From positions 1 to 6,010 of the forward strand of contig JAFTIQ010000097.1 of NCBI GenBank assembly GCA_017456805.1: DNA of 6,010 nucleotides. The letters run 5' to 3'. A model generated the notes under the pieces. That model had not been told where the DNA came from. It saw only the letters and a program-made list of their open reading frames with translations, and searched no databases. This DNA is from Lentisphaeria bacterium. Its GTDB lineage: Bacteria > Verrucomicrobiota > Lentisphaeria > Victivallales > UBA1829. The position numbers and the translations under genes are program-made. This document shows positions 1-5,764 of the stretch, in pieces. Positions within the stretch are counted from its first letter, which is position 1; every line of letters begins with the position of its first letter.

Positions 1-1
1 T

Positions 2-97
2 CAGGCGGGAAGGATCGATGGTGTCACCTCCTATGAACTGGGACTTCTCCAAGTATTCCTGAGCCGGGATCAGCAGAAAAAGGAACGGAACGCATGA
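2..97 (+). CDS. C-terminal end of an unidentified upstream gene (partial)
   Basis: An open frame enters from the window's left edge and runs 31 codons to a TGA at 95-97. It ends in a hydrophilic, charged tail (SYELGLLQVFLSRDQQ, then a Lys/Arg-rich end). The stop overlaps the ATG of the downstream permease gene as ATGA, the usual sign of translational coupling within an operon. In peptide/nickel importer operons the gene before an OppC/DppC permease is usually the partner permease OppB/DppB. This tail has no membrane segment and does not resemble the usual DPR-type end of those proteins. It could instead be a solute-binding protein or another component. Too little is present to assign a function. 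That it is a real gene end rests on the ATGA overlap and the open frame. Confidence 0.6.
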   Translation, partial: QAGRIDGVTSYELGLLQVFLSRDQQKKERNA

Positions 98-1035
98 ACT
101 GGAAAAACTCCGTCTTCCTTTTGGTGATGAAACGTCTTTGGGGACAAAAGACGGCTGTCCTTGCGTTGGCAGTTCTTCTTTGCTACCTCGGGACAGCGAT
201 CTGGACGGAGTGTTACACAGCGCACTGCAAGCGGACCGGTCAGGAGCCGGTCTGCAATGTCCGCAGTGATACAGAAAAAAATCTTGCACCTTCCCGAACT
301 CATTGGCTTGGAACGGATTATCTCGGCAGAGATGTTCTGCTCCGGAGCGTGTTTGCCATCCGGACTGCGGTGAAAGTGGGGCTGATCGCATCGCTGATTG
401 CCGTTTTCTTTGGTGTGGGATTGGGAATCATTTCCGGATATTTCGGGGGGACCACCGATGATATGATCTCCTGGGCGCACAGCACCTTTGCGGCGATTCC
501 CTCGCTATTGTTCATTCTTGCATTTTCTCTGCTTGTGACCAAAGGTTTTCTGCCGGAAGGGATTCAGAAAGGGTTTGAATCTGCGGCATCATTTCTTGGC
601 ACGGAGCCGGGGATGTTTGCGGTTTATCTGGGGATCGGTTTGACAAGCTGGATCTCTCTCTGCCGGGTGGTGCGGGCGGAGACGATGCGGCTGCGCGGAA
701 CAGGGTATGTTCTTGCGGCAAAGGCACTTGGAGAACCTTCGATCACCATTCTGCGGAAGCATATTCTCCCCAACGTGATGCATGTTGTCATTGTTTATTT
801 TACGATGATCTTTGCCCAGGCTGTGATGTCGGAAGTGATCGTGAGTTATCTTGGACTCGGGGTTCAGTTTGAACCGAGCTGGGGGCTGATGATTGCCCAG
901 GGACAGGAACGTCTGTGGCGCGGGATCTGGTGGGAAGCCGGTTCGGCAACTTTGTTTTTGTTTATCCTCGTGCTCGCCCTGAATTTCCTCGGGGATGCAC
1001 TGAGGGATGCTTTGGATCCGAGAATTGTCAGATGA
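94..1035 (+). CDS. OppC/DppC-type ABC importer permease
   Basis: This 313-residue protein is an inner-membrane permease of the peptide/nickel ABC importer class (binding-protein-dependent transport, OppC/DppC branch). About six hydrophobic segments are visible, near residues 19-38, 92-117, 131-150, 171-191, 228-254 and 283-301. Family hallmarks are HWLGTDYLGRDVLLR (70-84), the EAA loop that contacts the ATPase (about 205-228, with AAKALG and H223...P226), SYLGLGVQFEPSWGLM (251-266) and the terminal ALDPR (306-310). Length matches the family. The start is supported by AGGA at 81-84, nine nt before the ATG. The loop after the first membrane segment carries three cysteines (C40, C45, C54), which is not typical. 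A functional importer also needs a partner permease, ATPase subunits and a binding protein. None is visible here, so they would lie upstream or elsewhere. The substrate (peptide, nickel or other) cannot be read from the sequence. Family assignment is firm. Confidence 0.93.
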   Translation: MNWKNSVFLLVMKRLWGQKTAVLALAVLLCYLGTAIWTECYTAHCKRTGQEPVCNVRSDTEKNLAPSRTHWLGTDYLGRDVLLRSVFAIRTAVKVGLIASLIAVFFGVGLGIISGYFGGTTDDMISWAHSTFAAIPSLLFILAFSLLVTKGFLPEGIQKGFESAASFLGTEPGMFAVYLGIGLTSWISLCRVVRAETMRLRGTGYVLAAKALGEPSITILRKHILPNVMHVVIVYFTMIFAQAVMSEVIVSYLGLGVQFEPSWGLMIAQGQERLWRGIWWEAGSATLFLFILVLALNFLGDALRDALDPRIVR

Positions 1036-1040
1036 GGTGA
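1034..1040 (+). promoter_or_regulatory. Ribosome binding site of the phosphatase gene
   Basis: GAGGTGA matches the 16S anti-Shine-Dalgarno complement over seven bases and stands four nt before the ATG at 1045. It overlaps the last two bases of the upstream stop codon, so translation of the phosphatase is probably coupled to that of the permease. The spacing is slightly short but fixes the start at 1045. Confidence 0.75.
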
Positions 1041-1044
1041 TGGA

Positions 1045-1875
1045 ATGAAAGAATGGAACAGAACGCAAATCGTTGAACTTCTGGAAGAAAGCGGAAGGAT
1101 CGCAAAGCAGTATAAAAGCAAAATGGCACCGGAAATCAAAGCGGACCGGACGATCGTTACTGCTGCGGACAAGGCGATTCAGGAGTTTCTGGATCATGCT
1201 CTGACCCATGGGGAAACAGATGTTTTTATCATTGGAGAAGAGAGTCAGGAATCCTGCGATCTGGAAAAAGCTTTGAAAAATACTGCCTTCATTATTGATC
1301 CCATTGACGGAACTGCGGTGTATGCCGGAGGCCTGCCTCAGTGGGGCATTTCCATCGGCTATGCTGTCAACGGAAAACTTCAGGAAAGTGCCATTTATCT
1401 TCCGGATCTGGAAGATCTGATGGTGACAGAATCCGGGAAGACCTGGCTCCGGTCCGGGGATAGAAATGAATTTTCAGAAGCTTTGCCCTTCCGGAAAGAA
1501 TATACGGAGACCGGGGCTGTTTACATTCCTCAGGATCTTGCAAAATATGGAACCTTCAAGGGCGGAGAAATGGTTCAGAGCATCGGTTCCTGTGTTTATC
1601 CCGGAGTTTATCTTGCGAAAAAGATTTATCAGGCTGGGATTTTCCGCTCCAAACTCTGGGATGTTGCCGGATTCCTGCCTGCATTGAAAAATCTTGGCTT
1701 TTGTTCTGTCTGCAAACAGGGAACGGATCTGCTCTCCCTGGAAATATCGGATGAGATTTATTCTCTGGATATGAATGGGAAAGTTCCCTATAAAATGAAA
1801 TGTCATCATGTGCTTGCCGGATCGGAAGAGATCTGCCGGCATGTGCTGCAAAAAACAGATCTTGCGGAACTGTAA
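1045..1875 (+). CDS. Inositol monophosphatase / CysQ-family phosphatase
   Basis: This 276-residue cytosolic protein belongs to the Mg2+-dependent, lithium-sensitive phosphatase superfamily (inositol monophosphatase, CysQ 3'(2'),5'-bisphosphate nucleotidase, HisN-type histidinol phosphatase). The metal-binding signatures are in the expected order: VTAAD (38-42), GEES (64-67), DPIDGT (85-90, with D85 and D88 as metal ligands) and WDVAG (205-209, D206 being the third metal ligand). The usual WDxAA is WDVAG here, a conservative change. Length is normal for the family and the catalytic set appears complete, so I expect an active enzyme. CysQ removes the 3'-phosphate of PAP from sulfate assimilation, and relatives act on inositol phosphate or other sugar phosphates. 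Sequence alone does not separate these, and no sulfur-assimilation gene is nearby. It sits 9 nt after the permease gene and 10 nt before the ABC exporter gene, so it is probably co-transcribed with both. Confidence 0.88.
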   Translation: MKEWNRTQIVELLEESGRIAKQYKSKMAPEIKADRTIVTAADKAIQEFLDHALTHGETDVFIIGEESQESCDLEKALKNTAFIIDPIDGTAVYAGGLPQWGISIGYAVNGKLQESAIYLPDLEDLMVTESGKTWLRSGDRNEFSEALPFRKEYTETGAVYIPQDLAKYGTFKGGEMVQSIGSCVYPGVYLAKKIYQAGIFRSKLWDVAGFLPALKNLGFCSVCKQGTDLLSLEISDEIYSLDMNGKVPYKMKCHHVLAGSEEICRHVLQKTDLAEL

Positions 1876-1885
1876 GGAGTGAAAA

Positions 1886-3562
1886 ATGTTTCGATTTATT
1901 CAAACGGTCCGGCGGACCTTTACCCCGGCGGAAAAGTGGGGAATGTGCTTGCTTGCAGTATTGCTGTTTCTCAGTTCTCTGCTGGAACTTGCCGGGATCG
2001 GTGCGGTTTTTCCGGTGATCTCCGTTGTTGTAACCCCCGGTTCAGCAGAAAAATTTGAAAAAGTGACAAGTTATTTCGGTGTGGAAGGTTCCCGGAACAT
2101 TACTATTTTCCTCTGTTGTGCAACGATCCTGTTTTTCCTGCTTAAAAATTTTCTGCTTTTCCTGATCAATCACTATCAGATCCGGTTTGCTTTTGTAATT
2201 TCCGGACGGATTTCCGCAGATTTGACGGAACGGTATCTGAAAGCTCCGCTGAGCTATTATGCCGATAAGAATTCTGCCGGACTTCTGGAACTGGTCAGTC
2301 AGGCACGGATCTCCTGTTCGGAAGTGATCACCAGTGTGATGATGCTTACCAGTGAAGGGATTCTGATCCTGCTCTCTTTCCTGGTGATCCTGTGGTTTGT
2401 CCCGGGAACTGCATTGCTGCTGATGGCTGTTACAGGAATTTCCGGCTGGCTTTTTCTGCTTTGGATGCGGAAGTATCTTACCAGAGCCTCAGCCCGAATT
2501 CTGCCGTTGGGATCTGCCGCAAACCAATTTGTCCTGGAGGCATTTTCCTGCATCCGGGAAGTCAAAGTCTCCGACAGATTGCCCTTCTTTCTGAAAAAAG
2601 GAAGAGCTTTGCAGGCAGATGTGGTACGCAACGATTCCGTGATCTACTCGTTCCAGCAGCTTCCCAGATTTCTGATCGAGGCAGTCGTTGTGACGGTCGG
2701 ACTCGGTTTGATCGTCATTCTGCTGGCAATGGGACAGGATCTTTCTGAAATCATTGTGAAAATCTCATTGATCTGTCTTGTGCTCGCGCGGCTGATGCCT
2801 TCCTTTTCCAGAATCCAGTACTATTTCTCCCGCGCCCGTGCGAAATGGGATGTGTTCCATCAGATCTGCAAGGATCTTTCAGAATTGCCTGAGGAAAAAA
2901 TCTCCGGAACCCAGGAATTGACCCTGAAAAAAGAGTTGAAACTGGAAAATGTCAGCTTCTCCCACGGGAAAAATAAGATCCTGAAGGGAGTCAGTATAAC
3001 GGTTCCTGCAAAATCGAGCCTTGCATTGGTCGGGCCCACCGGTTGCGGGAAAAGCACAATGCTTGACTTGATCGCCTCCCTCCTGACTCCTGATTCCGGG
3101 AAGATCACTGCCGACGGCGTGGATATTGCCTCCAACCGCAGCGCATGGCGCAAAAAAGTGAGTTATGTTCCCCAGATCACCCGGATTTTTGATGCCACTG
3201 TTCTGGAAAATGTTGCGCTTGGAATTCCGCTGGAAAATATTGATAGAGAACGGGTTGCAAAGTGTCTGGAAATCGCGCAGGCATTGCCCTTTGCCGCTGC
3301 CTTGCCTCAGGGACTTGATACGAAACTTGGCGATTCCGGGACAAAGCTTTCCGGCGGACAGCGTCAGCGGATCGGGATCGCCCGGGCATTGTATCCCGAG
3401 CCGGAGATCCTCCTGCTGGATGAGGCAACCAGTGCGCTGGATCAGTCCACCGAAGCCGATTTCGTCAAAGCTCTGGAAGCTATTTCCAACCGGTATACCC
3501 TGATCATTGCGGCCCACCGGCTTTCCACCATTGAAAATTGCTCCGCAGTTTACCGCTTTTGA
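1886..3562 (+). CDS. PglK-like ABC exporter/flippase (membrane domain fused to ATPase)
   Basis: This 558-residue half-transporter has an N-terminal membrane domain (about 1-325, six hydrophobic segments near 19-47, 72-96, 144-171, 172-193, 261-283 and 289-305) and a C-terminal nucleotide-binding domain. ATPase motifs are intact: Walker A GPTGCGKST (383-391), Q-loop Q430, signature LSGGQ (488-492), Walker B ILLLD (508-512) with catalytic E513, D-loop SALD (516-519) and H-loop H544. The start of the membrane domain (ELAGIGAVFPVISVV, 34-48) resembles PglK, the Campylobacter flippase for lipid-linked oligosaccharides (564 residues, catalytic E510). A homodimer moving a glycolipid or similar lipid-linked substrate across the inner membrane is the best inference. 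Multidrug or lipid A export (MsbA-like) is the alternative. The chain stops 14 residues after the H-loop histidine, slightly short for the family. The start is fixed by AAGGAG at 1874-1879, six nt before the ATG. It is probably the last gene of the operon. Confidence 0.92.
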   Translation: MFRFIQTVRRTFTPAEKWGMCLLAVLLFLSSLLELAGIGAVFPVISVVVTPGSAEKFEKVTSYFGVEGSRNITIFLCCATILFFLLKNFLLFLINHYQIRFAFVISGRISADLTERYLKAPLSYYADKNSAGLLELVSQARISCSEVITSVMMLTSEGILILLSFLVILWFVPGTALLLMAVTGISGWLFLLWMRKYLTRASARILPLGSAANQFVLEAFSCIREVKVSDRLPFFLKKGRALQADVVRNDSVIYSFQQLPRFLIEAVVVTVGLGLIVILLAMGQDLSEIIVKISLICLVLARLMPSFSRIQYYFSRARAKWDVFHQICKDLSELPEEKISGTQELTLKKELKLENVSFSHGKNKILKGVSITVPAKSSLALVGPTGCGKSTMLDLIASLLTPDSGKITADGVDIASNRSAWRKKVSYVPQITRIFDATVLENVALGIPLENIDRERVAKCLEIAQALPFAAALPQGLDTKLGDSGTKLSGGQRQRIGIARALYPEPEILLLDEATSALDQSTEADFVKALEAISNRYTLIIAAHRLSTIENCSAVYRF

Positions 3563-3570
3563 TCGGAAGC

Positions 3571-4107
3571 TTATTGGATGGAAGCTCCCATTTTGCGGCA
3601 TTCTTCCACAAATGACGTGCCGATCACTTCGCCTTTCTGATAGACTCCGGACGCTTCGATGATGCCGCATTCCCGGGAATTTTCACAGCAGGCGGCGAAT
3701 CCCCGCAACGCTTCGAGAGTCCCTTTGAAGTTTGCTTTTTCGGTATCCGCCATCGTCATAATGTAGTAAAAATCCTTTTCCCGGATTTGCGGATAGACCA
3801 TCACGCAGCGGTCGATCAGTGCTTTCAGCTGGGCTGACATAGTATAGAAATAAACGGGTGTCGCCAATACAAGTACATCTGCCGCAAGCATTTTCTGAAT
3901 GATTTCCGCTGCATCATCGTTCTGCGGACACGCCCCTTTTTCGCAAGCATAACATGCCGAACAAAAGCCGATCTTTTTTCCGGAAAGGGAAATATATTCC
4001 ACCTGATTTCCGGCACTCTCTGCGCCCCGGGCAAATTCTTTGCACAATAATTCCGAATTTCCGTCTTTGCGCGGGGAGCCGCCGATCAATAAAACTTTTT
4101 TGCTCAT
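3571..4107 (-). CDS. Flavodoxin-family iron-sulfur flavoprotein (NADPH-dependent FMN reductase fold)
   Basis: This 178-residue cytosolic protein begins with a flavodoxin-like strand and FMN phosphate-binding loop, KVLLIGGSPRKDGNSE (4-19). A compact cysteine cluster, C49-x2-C52-x2-C55-x4-C60, follows. It matches the CX2CX2CX4-7C motif that binds a 4Fe-4S cluster in Isf-type archaeal and bacterial iron-sulfur flavoproteins. ATPVYFYTMSAQLKALIDR (82-100) is the conserved second flavin-contact segment of the family. Length suits the family. The role is electron transfer or FMN-dependent reduction in an anaerobe; the physiological partner is unknown. A GGAAAGGA Shine-Dalgarno lies 8 nt upstream of the start (plus-strand 4116-4123). 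It converges on the ABC exporter gene with 8 nt between the stops, and no terminator is visible in that gap. Its own promoter is predicted at 4189-4216, so it is probably monocistronic. Confidence 0.9.
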   Translation of the reverse strand: MSKKVLLIGGSPRKDGNSELLCKEFARGAESAGNQVEYISLSGKKIGFCSACYACEKGACPQNDDAAEIIQKMLAADVLVLATPVYFYTMSAQLKALIDRCVMVYPQIREKDFYYIMTMADTEKANFKGTLEALRGFAACCENSRECGIIEASGVYQKGEVIGTSFVEECRKMGASIQ

Positions 4108-4188
4108 GGATCAATTCCTTTCCAGTTGATTTCAGTACTTCAGCTTTTTTCTCCTTCCGTCGAATCATCAGCGCGGAGCGGTTCTTCT

Positions 4189-4216
4189 ATCATAGCATTT
4201 TTTTTGCGATTGTCAA
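4189..4216 (-). promoter_or_regulatory. Sigma-70-type promoter of the flavoprotein gene
   Basis: Reading the minus strand, a perfect -35 TTGACA (plus 4211-4216) is followed after 16 nt by a -10 TATGAT (plus 4189-4194), five of six matches to consensus. An A-rich run lies in the spacer. Transcription would begin near 4182, giving a 5' leader of about 75 nt before the start codon at 4107. The orientation and distance fit the flavoprotein gene. Confidence 0.7.
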
Positions 4217-4292
4217 ATCAGAAAACAGACAGATTCATACATTCTTTTTTATCACTCATTCTCTGAAGCGGCTTTTCGTTGATGCTTTCAGT

Positions 4293-4321
4293 TTGCAATT
4301 CTGTATTCACAGATGTATATT
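4293..4321 (+). promoter_or_regulatory. Putative promoter of the PfkB kinase gene
   Basis: TTGCAA (4293-4298, four of six matches to the -35 consensus), a 17-nt spacer and TATATT (4316-4321, five of six to the -10 consensus) lie 40 nt upstream of the preferred kinase start. Transcription would begin near 4328. The in-frame ATG at 4313 overlaps the -10 element and would not be in the message, which favours the start at 4361. This is a pattern match only. Confidence 0.45.
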
Positions 4322-4347
4322 ACAGAGAATGATAGAACGGAAATAAC

Positions 4348-4355
4348 AGGAAGGA
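4348..4355 (+). promoter_or_regulatory. Ribosome binding site deciding the kinase start
   Basis: AGGAAGGA ends five nt before the ATG at 4361 and eight nt before the in-frame ATG at 4364. No comparable purine-rich site precedes the farther in-frame ATG at 4313. This places the start at 4361 or 4364. Confidence 0.65.
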
Positions 4356-4360
4356 CTTGG

Positions 4361-5332
4361 ATGATGGAGCGGGAGATCATAGCTCAGCTTTTAGGGAATG
4401 TGCCTCAGGGATCGATCGGGGTATTAGGCGATTTTTGTGTGGATGTCTATTGGGCATTAACCCCTGAGGCGGGAGAACTCTCTCTGGAAACCGGTTTGAT
4501 GACGACCCCTGTTTCCGAAGCACGTTATGCTCCCGGCGGAGCCGGAAACATCGTGGAAAATCTCCGCGGATTGAATGTGCATGATATCAGTTGTTTCGGA
4601 GTCGTCGGAAGAGATCCTTTCGGCTGCTGGCTGCGCCGTCAGCTCAACACTCCTGCATTGCTGGAGATTCATCGCAGCAATTATCATACCCCGGTTTACT
4701 GCAAACCTTTGCTGAACGGCACGGAACAAAACCGCATTGATTTGGGAAATGTCCCGTTGACCGATGCAGAAAGCCGTTTGTTGCTGGAAACGATTTCAAA
4801 CAGCTTGCCGAAACTGAAAGTGATGATCATCAATGAGCAGTTGTCCAATGGGATCCACTCTCCGCTTTTCCGTCAGGAGTTCGCCCGGCTGCTGAAGCAG
4901 TACCGCTCCCAGGTGCGTTTTGTCTTTGATGGCAGAGCTCATCTGGATGCTTATCCCGGATCGACCCTGAAAATCAATGCTTCTGCCGCATCCATGCTGG
5001 CATTCGGAGAACCCGGACACCTGCCGCAGGAATCAGGGCTTGCAATTATGCATCGAAGCGGGGAGGAACTGGTGATCACCGATGGGGAAAATGGTTGTTT
5101 CGTATTCGAAGAAAAGGATGAAATCACGCATATCCCTGCGATTCATTACGATGGCCCGGTCGATACAGTCGGAGCCGGGGATAGTTTTACTGCCGGTTTT
5201 GCTTATGCCCTGGCTGCCGGTGCGACATTGAAACATGCCGCCATGCTTGGTACTTGCTGCAGTGCCGTAACGATCCGGAAATTGAATCAGACCGGATCGC
5301 CTGCACCCGCAGAAATCATGGCATTACTGTAA
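4361..5332 (+). CDS. PfkB-family carbohydrate kinase, HldE/RfaE-like
   Basis: From 4361 this is a 323-residue ribokinase/PfkB-fold enzyme that phosphorylates a sugar or related substrate with ATP in the cytosol. Visible motifs are the first strand VLGDFCVDVYW (21-31), the substrate-side glycine motif YAPGGAGN (56-63), FVFDGR (187-192) and the C-terminal signature DTVGAGDSFTAGFAYAL (268-284). GAGD at 271-274 forms the anion hole, with D274 as catalytic base. The GDxxxDxYW opening and PGGAxN spacing recall the heptose-7-phosphate kinase domain of HldE (RfaE), but there is no nucleotidyltransferase domain and the similarity is only moderate. Another sugar substrate is quite possible. Adjacent ATGs at 4361 and 4364 follow AGGAAGGA (4348-4355), so either could be the start. 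An in-frame ATG at 4313 lacks a binding site and overlaps the predicted promoter. The gene stands alone, divergent from the flavoprotein, and is followed by the structured repeat region. Confidence 0.88.
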   Translation: MMEREIIAQLLGNVPQGSIGVLGDFCVDVYWALTPEAGELSLETGLMTTPVSEARYAPGGAGNIVENLRGLNVHDISCFGVVGRDPFGCWLRRQLNTPALLEIHRSNYHTPVYCKPLLNGTEQNRIDLGNVPLTDAESRLLLETISNSLPKLKVMIINEQLSNGIHSPLFRQEFARLLKQYRSQVRFVFDGRAHLDAYPGSTLKINASAASMLAFGEPGHLPQESGLAIMHRSGEELVITDGENGCFVFEEKDEITHIPAIHYDGPVDTVGAGDSFTAGFAYALAAGATLKHAAMLGTCCSAVTIRKLNQTGSPAPAEIMALL

Positions 5333-5340
5333 TATTTTTC

Positions 5341-5380
5341 CATTCGCTGAGATCGAAGCGAATGCTTCATATAGTGAAGC
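5341..5380. repeat. Two adjacent perfect stem-loops just after the kinase gene
   Basis: The first hairpin pairs CATTCGCT (5341-5348) with AGCGAATG (5357-5364) around an 8-nt loop. The second pairs GCTTCA (5364-5369) with TGAAGC (5375-5380) around TATAG. They share base 5364, so they would stack or compete. Neither is followed by a T run, so they do not look like an intrinsic terminator. They begin 8 nt after the kinase stop and would form the start of its 3' untranslated region. The second carries the GCTTCA/TGAAGC motif that recurs through the rest of the region. Confidence 0.6.
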
Positions 5381-5445
5381 TTTAGCGAAACAATGTTTCA
5401 GGCGGAAATGAAGCACACCTGACGGCGTATGAAGCGGCACTTCCA

Positions 5446-5473
5446 CCTTCGCCAGAGGCTACGGCGGACAAGG
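5446..5473. repeat. REP-like irregular hairpin inside copy A
   Basis: CCTT-C-GCC (5446-5453) can pair with GGC-GGAC-AAGG (5463-5473) around the loop AGAGGCTAC, giving a stem with an internal loop. The text resembles short GC-rich palindromic elements dispersed in many bacterial genomes, although I cannot name a family. It sits where copy B has the short hairpin GGCAC-GTT-GTGCC, with GGCAC retained on the left and CC retained on the right. This suggests an insertion or replacement. Confidence 0.4.
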
Positions 5474-5479
5474 CGAGCC

Positions 5480-5512
5480 ATGAAGCGAAGCCTGACGGCT
5501 TCATTTTTTTTT
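5480..5512 (+). terminator. Intrinsic terminator of copy A, likely ending the kinase transcript
   Basis: GAAGCC (5487-5492) pairs with GGCTTC (5497-5502) around the loop TGAC, followed by A and nine T (5504-5512). An alternative fold pairs ATGAAGC (5480-5486) with GCTTCAT (5498-5504). Either gives a stem followed by a long U tract, the classical rho-independent form. It lies about 150 nt after the kinase stop and is the first terminator-like structure downstream of it. Confidence 0.7.
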
Positions 5513-5582
5513 GCCCATTTGAGCAAAAAAATGGTCGGGGCAGCGTTGTATTGCAAACGGATAAACTCTCATTTTTCATTTT

Positions 5583-5610
5583 CTCATCATATGAGCGAAG
5601 CGAATGCTTC
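5583..5610. repeat. Paired short hairpins at the left border of copy B
   Basis: CTCAT-CAT-ATGAG (5583-5595) is a perfect 13-nt hairpin with a 5-bp stem and 3-nt loop, the same geometry as the array units further right. GAAGC-GAAT-GCTTC (5597-5601 with 5606-5610) follows directly. The second hairpin also occurs in copy A at 5355-5368. Confidence 0.5.
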
Positions 5611-5681
5611 ATAGCTGAATGAAATGAAGCTGCTTCATATTGTGGAGCGGCAGCGAAACAAAGCTTCATCGTCAGGCTTTT

Positions 5682-5764
5682 ATGAAGCACGGCTTTGCCG
5701 TATGAAGCGGCACGTTGTGCCATGAAGCGCACCTGAGGTGCATGAAGCGAAGCCTGACGGCTTC
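5682..5764. repeat. 20-nt-period array: ATGAAGC linker plus variable hairpins
   Basis: ATGAAGC starts at 5682, 5702, 5722 and 5742, exactly 20 nt apart. The three 13-nt segments between are each a perfect hairpin with a 5-bp stem and 3-nt loop, yet all differ: ACGGC-TTT-GCCGT (5689-5701), GGCAC-GTT-GTGCC (5709-5721) and GCACC-TGA-GGTGC (5729-5741). The fourth linker leads into the terminator hairpin GAAGCC-TGAC-GGCTTC (5749-5764). Since 20 is not a multiple of three, the repeat cannot encode a repeated peptide in one frame. Pairing kept while sequence changes points to a structured RNA or a single-stranded DNA structure. I do not recognise a named family. Confidence 0.85.

Larger units (their letters stand above)
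5354..5537. repeat. Repeat module copy A
   Basis: This 184-bp non-coding block shares six landmarks in the same order with copy B (5596-5800). They are CGAAGCGAATGCTTCATA (5354), AGCGAAACAA (5384), ATGAAGCAC (5408), CGTATGAAGCGGCAC (5426), CCATGAAGCG (5479) and the 59-nt terminator block (5479-5537). Between landmarks the copies differ in sequence and length. Copy A also has a small perfect hairpin GAAAC-AAT-GTTTC (5387-5399) and one weaker unit, ACACC-TGAC-GGCGT (5415-5428), with an A-C mismatch. A longer irregular hairpin at 5446-5473 occupies the place of a short one in copy B. It looks like the more decayed of the two copies. No convincing open frame follows the pattern. Confidence 0.75.

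Noticed and set aside
589..1209. Minus-strand open frame of 206 codons opposite the permease and phosphatase
   Set aside because: It is antisense to two genes with clear family motifs and the product shows no domain.
2879..3670. Minus-strand open frame of 263 codons opposite the ABC ATPase domain
   Set aside because: It is a shadow of the ATPase reading frame, where all nucleotide-binding motifs are intact on the plus strand.
3954..4346. Plus-strand open frame of 130 codons opposite the flavoprotein start and through the intergenic gap
   Set aside because: It is antisense to a well-supported gene, covers two predicted promoters, and has no recognisable motif.
4313..4360. Longer start for the kinase at the ATG at 4313
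   Set aside because: It has no Shine-Dalgarno and overlaps the predicted -10 element, and the added residues are not family-like. AGGAAGGA precedes 4361/4364.
5429..5614. Plus-strand open frame of 61 codons in copy A
   Set aside because: It spans the terminator and lacks a ribosome binding site. The basic, low-complexity product reflects repeat sequence.
5382..5732. Minus-strand open frame of 116 codons across both repeat modules
   Set aside because: Composition follows the heptamer repeats, the 20-nt period changes frame between units, and no protein family is visible.
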